A stretch of 5,093 nt of DNA from Bacteroidota bacterium (GTDB taxonomy: Bacteria > Bacteroidota > Bacteroidia > Flavobacteriales > Flavobacteriaceae): assembly GCA_023386255.1 (NCBI GenBank), contig JAEWKB010000192.1, positions 1-5,093 of the forward strand, read 5' to 3'. Positions 1 to 5,093 of this stretch are shown here, piece by piece. Under the pieces are notes generated by a model, which was not told the origin of the DNA, made no database searches, and worked only from the letters and a program-made list of their open reading frames with translations. Made by a program: the position numbers and the translations under genes. Every line of letters starts with the position of its first letter. Positions within the stretch are counted from its first letter, which is position 1.

Positions 1-628
1 GGTAAATAGCATTTGAAGTATATTCAATGAACGGCGAAGCGTCTGACGCTACAAAAAATTCGTCTTTACCCACGCCTATTGCCAGCGGGCTGCCAAGGCG
101 TGCCGCCACAATCTCATCGGGTTTCTTTTTATCAAATACCGCGATTGCATAAGCGCCAACAACCTGGTTAAGCGCTACCTGAACCGCCTTGCCCAGCTTA
201 AGCCCGTCTTTTTTCTGAACGTCTTCAATAAGGTTTACCAATACCTCAGTATCAGTATCCGAATGGAAAACGTAACCTCTTTTAATAAGTTCCTTTTTAA
301 GCGGCTCGTAATTTTCAATGATACCGTTGTGTACAATAACAAGGTCACCTGAATTAGAGGCGTGTGGATGCGAGTTTACATCATTAGGCACACCATGGGT
401 AGCCCAGCGCGTATGGCCTATGCCAATGCTGCCGTTAAGGCTTATTTCCTTTTGCGCCCTTTCTTCCAGGTCAGATACCTTTCCCTTTGTTTTGGAAAGT
501 TTCAGGTTTGTACCGTCATACAATACAACACCTGCGCTGTCGTACCCACGGTACTCCAGCCTTTTAAGGCCTTTAATAATAACGGGATAGGCCTCCCTGT
601 AACCAATGTAACCTACAATTCCACACAT
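1..628 (-). CDS. glmS: Glutamine--fructose-6-phosphate aminotransferase (isomerizing), N-terminal part, cut by left window edge
   Basis: GlmS converts fructose-6-phosphate and glutamine to glucosamine-6-phosphate, the first committed step to UDP-GlcNAc for peptidoglycan and lipopolysaccharide; it is cytoplasmic. Translating the minus strand from the ATG at 628 gives 209 open codons to the window edge, about a third of the usual roughly 610 residues. These cover the class-II glutamine amidotransferase domain: catalytic Cys2 in MCGIVGYIG (exposed after Met removal), EYRGYDSAG (25-33), HTRWATHG (72-79, Arg74), HNGIIENY (100-107, Asn101) and SDTDTEV (123-129). EYRGYDSAG together with the GYIGYREA opening separates GlmS from PurF and AsnB. 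The sugar isomerase domains lie beyond the edge. It starts 10 bases after the DUF4270 stop, in an AT-only gap without a Shine-Dalgarno, so co-transcription is likely. There is no room for a glmS ribozyme directly upstream. Identification is firm; completeness cannot be judged. Confidence 0.97.
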   Translation of the reverse strand, partial: MCGIVGYIGYREAYPVIIKGLKRLEYRGYDSAGVVLYDGTNLKLSKTKGKVSDLEERAQKEISLNGSIGIGHTRWATHGVPNDVNSHPHASNSGDLVIVHNGIIENYEPLKKELIKRGYVFHSDTDTEVLVNLIEDVQKKDGLKLGKAVQVALNQVVGAYAIAVFDKKKPDEIVAARLGSPLAIGVGKDEFFVASDASPFIEYTSNAIY

Positions 629-638
629 ATATAATTAA

Positions 639-2255
639 TTAATCAGGTTTCGTATAAAAAATTTCAAGCTGCGGCCTTTTCTCAGGCACATCGCTGGTGC
701 TGCCGTGCAGTACAGTTCCTACCGGAGTAAATACCGATGCTGCCGGAACGTGCTTCACATCAACTCCTTCGGCAGTGAACGGAGTTTTTAACTGTGCGTT
801 AGATATTAAATTTATGTTTTCGGTAATAACAAGCCCAAGCGGCCTGTGTATAGAGTCTTTGTTAACCAGCTGGTTTACGTAGTTGGTAATCCTTATCCTG
901 TATATACCTTTATCTTCCTCACGTATACCGCCATGCACCCCTTTGTTTTTTCTTTGGTCTGTAGTATTCGTGCTTACATCAACAAAATAATCGTACAAAG
1001 GCCTTTTATTTTTAATGTCGTACAGGTAAACCCTTAACGGTTGCGCCTTTTTAGCTGCCGGAATCTTATCAGTATCTATATTGAAAACAATGTTGGCTTC
1101 GTTTATAAGGATGTTCTCCCCGTTGTTGTTTACCGGCTTTAAGTTGTTAAGGGCCGCTTCGTCAAGCTTTATTATAGCCATAGAACCCTGTCCGCCTTTA
1201 AGGTACAGCCTGTCATCACCGGTAGCAGTATTGGTATTAGTAAGGGCGTTTTCATAACCCAGCTGTGGGTTCTCTTTCTCAAACAGGTTTACTGTGTTTC
1301 CTTTCAGGTTTATGGTTAGTGATTTTATTTCATCTTCAGTATCGCCGTTATTATCATCTTCATGATACCTTACTACAATACGTCCTTCGCCAAACCTTAC
1401 ATAAGCCATTCCGGGTGGCTGCATATTGTTCCTTTCAACTGTAAAATATAATCCCCTGAAATACTCTCTAAACAAATTGTTGCTTACCATATTGGCACGC
1501 CCCTGGTTGCTGAACAGTTTGTCCTGGAAGAAGGCTTTATTAAGTTCGGCATACAGGCCTGGCGCAAAACGCTCTACAACTACAGGCTCAGTTTCGCCGG
1601 CAGCTACGGCTGTACGCTGTATTTCAGCCTCGCTGAAAGTGAAAGCTGTATTTTGTATAGGCACTCCCGGCTTATCATTCAGGTCCGGGCCTATGTTTAC
1701 GCCATCAAAGTCAGTTTTTTGGTCCGAATAATATTTCTGTGCTGTACCGGTTGCGGGATCTGAACTCCTTAAAAAGTACCTGTTCTCCTTTATATGAAGC
1801 TTCATCCCGGCATTCGGGTTGCCAAAGTAGGAAGTAATATCATAAAATGTCTCACCTGTAGACCCGTCGGAGCCTGTTACGTTGCTATAGTAAGGTACAT
1901 AAATGTAAACCGAGTCAATCACGGGATTAGTACCTATAGTCGGGTTTACCGTTGCAAGCTCTACCTGGCTAACAAAATGTGCTTTGGTAGTCCCAAAGGT
2001 ATTTGGCGTACCTGTATTATCAATATCGCCATCATCAAAAATACCAAGAAGGTTCAGCGGCAGGTTGTTAGACTGTACTGCTCCCGTAGCCCTGTCATAC
2101 GCCACAATAGGAAATCGTACAGGCTCTATGTTGTTATGGTGTATATCGTCAGCAATGATAGATGAGTTAAGGTCGGTAAAATCCGAATCACATGCTATCA
2201 GCCCAACAAAAGTGAATATAAAAAGAAGTTTTGTACCTAATGAAATCTTTGTCAT
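639..2255 (-). CDS. DUF4270 family predicted envelope lipoprotein
   Basis: This is a 538-residue protein of unknown function. It opens with a basic residue, a hydrophobic stretch (about residues 10-21) and the lipobox LIAC, with Cys22 as the lipidated residue. The residues after it, D-S-D-F, are acidic like the Bacteroidota lipoprotein export signal, which suggests display on the outer face of the outer membrane. Family-like features are an LPLNLLGIFDDG block, a TNPVIDSVYIYVPYY block about 110 residues in, and a C-terminal QLEIFYTKP ending. The body is rich in Asp, Asn, Gly and Thr with alternating hydrophobic residues, as expected for beta structure; no enzymatic motif is visible. It starts 19 bases after the stop of the glycogen-synthase-like gene and ends 10 bases before glmS, so it is probably the middle gene of that operon. 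The DUF4270 assignment rests on remembered family features; the biological role is not known to me. Confidence 0.85.
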   Translation of the reverse strand: MTKISLGTKLLFIFTFVGLIACDSDFTDLNSSIIADDIHHNNIEPVRFPIVAYDRATGAVQSNNLPLNLLGIFDDGDIDNTGTPNTFGTTKAHFVSQVELATVNPTIGTNPVIDSVYIYVPYYSNVTGSDGSTGETFYDITSYFGNPNAGMKLHIKENRYFLRSSDPATGTAQKYYSDQKTDFDGVNIGPDLNDKPGVPIQNTAFTFSEAEIQRTAVAAGETEPVVVERFAPGLYAELNKAFFQDKLFSNQGRANMVSNNLFREYFRGLYFTVERNNMQPPGMAYVRFGEGRIVVRYHEDDNNGDTEDEIKSLTINLKGNTVNLFEKENPQLGYENALTNTNTATGDDRLYLKGGQGSMAIIKLDEAALNNLKPVNNNGENILINEANIVFNIDTDKIPAAKKAQPLRVYLYDIKNKRPLYDYFVDVSTNTTDQRKNKGVHGGIREEDKGIYRIRITNYVNQLVNKDSIHRPLGLVITENINLISNAQLKTPFTAEGVDVKHVPAASVFTPVGTVLHGSTSDVPEKRPQLEIFYTKPD

Positions 2256-2274
2256 AGTGATTTTTTAAAGTTTC

Positions 2275-3081
2275 CTATAAAACCTGATTTTTATAGAAAT
2301 TAGTATATGCCTCTGCAAATTTATCTTTCGGCACATACGGCAGGAACGGCTTACCAGACTTCTCAATAAAGTCTACCAGCTCGCCGGGAGCATTTTCAGA
2401 AGCAATGATAACACCATGTGAATGCATTACAGAAGCTTTCATAATGTTATTGTAATCAGGTTCGGCCAGCATGTTTACATCTTGTTCAGGAACATTATCA
2501 AACAGCACTTTACCCAGCATACCTTTGTCAAGAGTACCGTCAAAGCCCTGTCCGTATATTGATGTTACAATTTTAGTGTCGGCAAAAAGCGCTTCGTGCT
2601 TGTAGTAATGCTTCATGTACACCGGCAGCAGGCTTGCCATCCATCCGTGTACATGTATAATATCAGGTACCCAGTTTAGTTTTTTAACGGTTTCCACTAC
2701 TCCTTTGGCAAAAAATATCGCCCTTTCATCATTGTCAGGATACAGAGTGCCGTCTTCGTCAGTAAACGTAGCTTTACGTTTAAAGTACTCGTCGTTGTCA
2801 ATAAAATAAACCTGGATACGCTCTTTTGGTATAGATGCAACCTTAATAATTAAAGGCATGTCCATATCATTCACTACCAAATTCATTCCTGATAATCGGA
2901 TAACCTCATGCAACTGGTGCCTCCTCTCATTTATATTGCCATAACGCGGCATAAAAATCCTAATCTGGCCGCCCTGGTCATTAATCATTTTGGGCACATC
3001 ATACGACATTAAAGAAACTTCATTCTCAGCCAAGTAGGGCACTACTTCAGATGATACATACAATATCCTCTTATCCTCCAT
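2275..3081 (-). CDS. Half-length glycogen/starch-synthase-like protein (GT5 N-terminal domain only), probably not catalytic
   Basis: I choose the ATG at 3081, giving 268 residues that open MEDKRILYVSSEVVPY, because the GT5 fold begins there; an in-frame ATG 42 bases upstream would overlap the best promoter element. The GlgA N-terminal domain is recognisable from ILYVSSEVVP (6-15), RIFMPRYG (41-48), VYFIDNDEYF (91-100), DNDERAIFFAKGVVE (116-130) and WVPDIIHVHGW (137-147). Bacterial GlgA is about 480 residues with a second GT1-type domain; here the gene stops (TAG) after the first domain and the next gene follows at once. The ADP-glucose-binding KTGGL motif after the SExxP motif is replaced by AENEV (18-22), the usual HDWH reads HGWM (145-148), and the usual HN of the next motif region reads YG (176-177). 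Automatic annotation would probably say glycogen synthase; I infer a non-catalytic or repurposed protein. First gene of the minus-strand operon, divergent from panC. Confidence 0.85.
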   Translation of the reverse strand: MEDKRILYVSSEVVPYLAENEVSLMSYDVPKMINDQGGQIRIFMPRYGNINERRHQLHEVIRLSGMNLVVNDMDMPLIIKVASIPKERIQVYFIDNDEYFKRKATFTDEDGTLYPDNDERAIFFAKGVVETVKKLNWVPDIIHVHGWMASLLPVYMKHYYKHEALFADTKIVTSIYGQGFDGTLDKGMLGKVLFDNVPEQDVNMLAEPDYNNIMKASVMHSHGVIIASENAPGELVDFIEKSGKPFLPYVPKDKFAEAYTNFYKNQVL

Positions 3082-3120
3082 CGTCAAAATTAAATTTTTT
3101 ATTTTGGGTGTAAAAACATG

Positions 3121-3150
3121 CAAAATTAAACAAATTTGTGCATTGTATAA
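3121..3150 (-). promoter_or_regulatory. Candidate promoter of the glycogen-synthase-like/DUF4270/glmS operon
   Basis: On the minus strand, TAATTTTG at 3128-3121 fits the Bacteroidota -7 consensus TAnnTTTG exactly. A weak -33 match, TTA, lies at 3150-3148 with 19 bases between. Transcription would begin roughly 7 bases after the -7 element, leaving a 5' leader of about 30 bases before the ATG at 3081. The -7 element is a good match but the -33 is poor. This location is also why the longer start at 3123 is unlikely. Confidence 0.5.
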
Positions 3151-3167
3151 CTATATTCTTAATTTTG
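3135..3167 (+). promoter_or_regulatory. Candidate promoter of the panC-panD operon
   Basis: TAATTTTG at 3160-3167 matches the Bacteroidota -7 consensus TAnnTTTG. TTTG at 3135-3138 is a suitable -33 element, with 21 bases between them, at the long end of the known range. Transcription would start near 3173, giving a leader of about 15-20 bases before the panC ATG at 3190. There is no Shine-Dalgarno sequence, which is usual for this phylum. The -7 element is the mirror copy of that of the opposite operon. Confidence 0.6.
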
Positions 3168-3189
3168 CCGCTAATTTAATACCGACTTG

Positions 3190-4035
3190 ATGCTCATTTT
3201 CAACAACAAAGCCGCCCTGAGTACTTATTTACACAATGCAAAGGGTACTAATTCAACCATCGGTTTTGTGCCTACAATGGGCGCTTTGCACAGAGGACAC
3301 CTGTCTTTACTGGAGCAGTCGCTCAGCATGAATACGCTTACAGTTATAAGCATATTTGTAAACCCAACCCAGTTCAACAATACGCAGGACCTGGAGAAAT
3401 ATCCCCGTACGCTTGATGCCGATGTGGATAAAATTAAAACAGTAAGCACAGACATTATTGTTTTTGCTCCTTCGGTTGATGACATGTATGACGGTAACAC
3501 GTCGTCGGCTTCTTTTTCTTTTGACGGGCTGGAAGACCAGATGGAAGGCGCGCACCGCCCGGGGCATTTTGACGGCGTAGGGACCATTGTTAAAAAACTG
3601 TTTGAAATAGTTCAGCCTGACAATGCTTACTTTGGTGAAAAAGACTTCCAGCAGCTGCAGATAGTGCGCAAAATGGTACAGAAGGAAGGGCTGCCGGTTA
3701 CCATTATTGGCTGCCCAATTTACAGGGAAGAAAACGGCCTTGCCATGAGCTCCCGCAATGAAAGGCTAACTGCCGAAGAAAGGGAGAAAGCGGCTTTTAT
3801 ATATAAAACACTTGTTGAAGCAAAAAGCCTGTTTGAGATGCACGACATTGCCGAAGTAAAGGCCTATGTTAAAAACGCTTTTGCGCAGCATCCGGAATTT
3901 GAGCTGGAATATTTTGAAATTGCAGATGAAGAAACACTTGTGCCCGCCACTGCAAAAGAAGATAAACAATATAGGGCCTTTATAGCGGTATATATAAGCA
4001 CTATCAGGTTGATAGATAATATTTCATTAAATTGA
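3190..4035 (+). CDS. panC: Pantoate--beta-alanine ligase (pantothenate synthetase)
   Basis: PanC joins D-pantoate and beta-alanine with ATP to form pantothenate, via a pantoyl-adenylate, the last step of vitamin B5 synthesis; it is cytoplasmic. The 281 residues match the usual length of about 280. Visible motifs, in order, are [10 protein letters not shown] (28-37, with the ATP-binding HxGH His34 and His37), SIFVNPTQF (54-62), EKYPRT (69-74), [12 protein letters not shown] (119-130), [10 protein letters not shown] (147-156) and the KMSKS-like MSSRN (185-189). The ATG at 3190 is preferred over the in-frame TTG just before it because it gives a normal start three codons ahead of the aligned NNK. 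Its partner gene panD begins 13 bases after the stop. Every key catalytic motif is present, so I expect an active enzyme. No panB is in the window. Confidence 0.98.
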   Translation: MLIFNNKAALSTYLHNAKGTNSTIGFVPTMGALHRGHLSLLEQSLSMNTLTVISIFVNPTQFNNTQDLEKYPRTLDADVDKIKTVSTDIIVFAPSVDDMYDGNTSSASFSFDGLEDQMEGAHRPGHFDGVGTIVKKLFEIVQPDNAYFGEKDFQQLQIVRKMVQKEGLPVTIIGCPIYREENGLAMSSRNERLTAEEREKAAFIYKTLVEAKSLFEMHDIAEVKAYVKNAFAQHPEFELEYFEIADEETLVPATAKEDKQYRAFIAVYISTIRLIDNISLN

Positions 4036-4036
4036 T

Positions 4037-4044
4037 TACCTTTG
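4037..4044 (+). promoter_or_regulatory. Possible internal promoter -7 element just before panD
   Basis: TACCTTTG, between the panC stop and the panD start, fits the Bacteroidota -7 consensus TAnnTTTG. Transcription from it would begin at or within a base or two of the panD ATG at 4049, giving an almost leaderless message. The nearest upstream TTG (4009-4011) is 25 bases away, longer than the usual spacing, so the -33 element is weak. It may be chance in a short gap. Confidence 0.3.
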
Positions 4045-4048
4045 CGCC

Positions 4049-4399
4049 ATGCAAATTCAGGTTGTAAAATCCAAGCTTCACCGTGTTACGGTGACGGGAG
4101 CCGATTTAAACTACATTGGCAGCATTACCATTGACGAGGCATTAATGGAAGCGGCCAATATTATTGAAGGTGAAAAAGTTTCGATTGTGAACATCAATAA
4201 CGGTGAACGCCTTGAGACTTATGCGATTAAAGGAAACAGGAACAGCGGCGAAATTACGCTGAACGGGCCGGCGGCAAGGAAAGTGCAGAAGGGAGACATT
4301 ATTATTATAATCTCCTACGGCATTATGGACTTTGAAGAAGCCAAATCATTCAGGCCTAAACTTGTTTTTCCTAATGAAAAAGATAATTCACTAACATAA
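4049..4399 (+). CDS. panD: Aspartate 1-decarboxylase (pyruvoyl-dependent)
   Basis: PanD decarboxylates L-aspartate to beta-alanine, the second substrate of PanC. It is made as a proenzyme that cleaves itself between Gly24 and Ser25, turning Ser25 into the pyruvoyl cofactor; the active form is a cytoplasmic homotetramer. The 116 residues match the usual short length of 115-130. Visible hallmarks are [10 protein letters not shown] with Lys9 and His11, the cleavage site YIGS (22-25), [11 protein letters not shown] (52-62) with Arg54 and Tyr58, and the LNGPAAR loop (71-77) with Asn72. All sit at the positions seen in the Escherichia coli enzyme, so self-processing and activity are expected. It lies 13 bases after panC and 2 bases before the membrane-protein gene. 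I see no PanM/PanZ-like maturation factor in the window. Confidence 0.98.
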   Translation: MQIQVVKSKLHRVTVTGADLNYIGSITIDEALMEAANIIEGEKVSIVNINNGERLETYAIKGNRNSGEITLNGPAARKVQKGDIIIIISYGIMDFEEAKSFRPKLVFPNEKDNSLT

Positions 4400-4401
4400 C
4401 G

Positions 4402-5093
4402 GTGAAAAAAAAGATAACACGTTTACTAAGCATAATACTCCCACTACTGCTGGGAGTTTTTTTAGTTATATATGTTTACAGGGAGTTTACCCCTAGACAG
4501 GTTGAAGAACTGAAAGTAAGCTTTAAAACAGCCGACTACCTTTATGTGTGGATATCACTTTTTATTGGCCTTACTGGTTTTTGGGCAAGGGCCTACCGCT
4601 GGAAATATACCCTTAGCCATATTGGGTATACCGCTCCGTTCTTTGTTAAGTTTAGCGCGGTGTGTGTAACCTATGTTATGAACATGCTCATACCGCGCAG
4701 CGGAGAAGTAAGCCGTGCAGTTGTAATTAGTAAATATGCAGATGTACCTTTTGATAAAGCTCTGGGCACCATAATTTCTGAACGGATTGTAGACCTTATA
4801 CTCCTTGTGCTGGTTGTGGCCGCAACTGTAGTATTTCAGTTTGATGTAGCCAAAGCATACCTGGCCGACATCCCTTTTATGAAGCTGATGTTCTATGGTT
4901 TATTAGCAGGCATATTACTGTTAGGTTCAGTACTGTTCTTTATTTACTCTAAACTGGAATGGGTACAAAAGATAAAGCTTAAAATTTCGGGCCTTACCGA
5001 AGGTGCCGTCAGCGTTTTCACCATGCCTAACAAATGGCCTTTCCTGCTACTTTCAGCATATATCTGGTTCAGTTATGTACTTATGTTTTATAT
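4402..5093 (+). CDS. Lysylphosphatidylglycerol-synthase-TM / UPF0104-type multi-pass membrane protein, cut by right window edge
   Basis: An open frame of 230 codons runs from a GTG at 4402 to the window edge without a stop. The product is an inner-membrane protein of the family related to the transmembrane part of MprF, with several predicted helices at roughly residues 8-26, 45-62, 78-97, 129-145 and 162-182, and another beginning near 213. Family-like motifs are FWARAYRW (60-67), NMLIPRSGEVSRA (94-106) and SERIVDL (126-132). Members are often called flippase-like or lysylphosphatidylglycerol synthase, but full-length MprF also carries a cytoplasmic transferase domain that cannot be assessed here; the substrate is unknown. 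The GTG start is chosen because it follows the panD stop by 2 bases, begins VKKKI before the first helix, and no in-frame ATG occurs until residue 93. The spacing suggests translational coupling to panD. Confidence 0.87.
   Translation, partial: MKKKITRLLSIILPLLLGVFLVIYVYREFTPRQVEELKVSFKTADYLYVWISLFIGLTGFWARAYRWKYTLSHIGYTAPFFVKFSAVCVTYVMNMLIPRSGEVSRAVVISKYADVPFDKALGTIISERIVDLILLVLVVAATVVFQFDVAKAYLADIPFMKLMFYGLLAGILLLGSVLFFIYSKLEWVQKIKLKISGLTEGAVSVFTMPNKWPFLLLSAYIWFSYVLMFY
4437..4463 (+). terminator. Terminator-like hairpin with T-run inside the start of the membrane-protein gene
   Basis: ACTCCCA at 4437-4443 pairs perfectly with TGGGAGT at 4451-4457 (7 base pairs, 4 of them G-C) around a 7-base loop. 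It is followed at once by an uninterrupted run of T to 4463, the last T of the stem being its first. This is the form of an intrinsic terminator. It lies 38 bases after the panD stop, over codons 12-21 of the downstream gene. It could end part of the panCD transcription or be a chance result of codons for Leu, Gly, Val and Phe. The stem is of moderate strength. Confidence 0.4.

Larger units (their letters stand above)
3082..3189. other. Divergent intergenic region between the two operons
   Basis: These 108 very AT-rich bases separate the glycogen-synthase-like gene (minus) from panC (plus). The region holds one promoter candidate for each direction, arranged back to back, with their -33 sides overlapping in the middle. 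An 8-base palindrome, CAAATTTG, lies at 3131-3138. No open reading frame, structured RNA or terminator was seen in it. Confidence 0.8.

Noticed and set aside
318..634. Two overlapping plus-strand open frames of 90 codons
   Set aside because: Both are antisense to the highly conserved GlmS glutaminase domain and show no recognisable protein features.
697..2268. Several plus-strand open frames of 61-123 codons
   Set aside because: All lie antisense to the DUF4270 gene, have unlikely compositions and no leader or promoter of their own.
2256..2274. A frameshift that cut off the second domain of the glycogen-synthase-like gene
   Set aside because: The 19-base gap and the next gene leave no room for remains of a GT1 domain, and no such residues appear in other frames beyond the stop.
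3085..3092. Second TAATTTTG on the minus strand
   Set aside because: It ends 3 bases before the ATG at 3081, so transcription would start inside the coding region, and no TTG lies at a suitable distance upstream.
3082..3123. N-terminal extension of the glycogen-synthase-like protein from the in-frame ATG at 3123
   Set aside because: The extra 14 residues precede the start of the fold, and the stretch overlaps the best -7 element at 3128-3121, so it would not be fully transcribed.
3187..3189. TTG start for panC, one codon before the ATG
   Set aside because: An ATG follows directly, there is no Shine-Dalgarno to favour the TTG, and the family alignment does not need the extra residue.
3225..3969. 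Minus-strand open frames opposite panC
   Set aside because: They are shadows of a well-conserved panC and have no recognisable content.
1..5093. Mobile element, CRISPR array, toxin-antitoxin or defence system
   Set aside because: No terminal repeats, transposase or integrase motifs, spaced direct repeats or known defence domains were seen; the content is ordinary core metabolism and envelope genes.

Overview
The window looks like core chromosome of a member of the Bacteroidota, most likely a flavobacterium (Flavobacteriaceae). Four things point there: AT-rich gene leaders without recognisable Shine-Dalgarno sequences; Bacteroidota-type promoter elements (TAnnTTTG); a DUF4270 lipoprotein, from a family I know from this phylum; and an acidic stretch after the lipoprotein cysteine that resembles the flavobacterial lipoprotein export signal. 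The genus cannot be fixed from the sequence alone.

There are two divergent gene blocks. The left block is on the minus strand and is transcribed right to left: a half-length glycogen/starch-synthase-like protein (3081-2275), a DUF4270 lipoprotein (2255-639), and the N-terminal glutaminase part of GlmS (628 to beyond the left edge). The gaps are 19 and 10 bases, so these three probably form one operon. The right block is on the plus strand: panC (3190-4035), panD (4049-4399), and the start of a multi-pass membrane protein of the lysylphosphatidylglycerol-synthase-TM/UPF0104 type (4402 to beyond the right edge). Gaps here are 13 and 2 bases, so this too looks like an operon. The 108 bases between the blocks (3082-3189) carry a back-to-back pair of promoter candidates with identical -7 elements. 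Two genes are cut by the window edges (GlmS at the left, the membrane protein at the right) and lack a stop codon inside the window.

Functionally, panC and panD supply the last step of pantothenate synthesis and its beta-alanine precursor, for coenzyme A. GlmS makes glucosamine-6-phosphate for peptidoglycan and lipopolysaccharide. The DUF4270 protein is predicted to sit in the cell envelope. The glycogen-synthase-like protein has lost the residues that define an active enzyme and is better read as a protein of unknown function.

I see no mobile element, CRISPR array, tRNA, rRNA or defence system. The points most worth a second look are the degenerate glycogen-synthase-like protein, the uncharacterised lipoprotein placed between it and glmS, and a terminator-like hairpin with a T-run inside the first codons of the membrane-protein gene.
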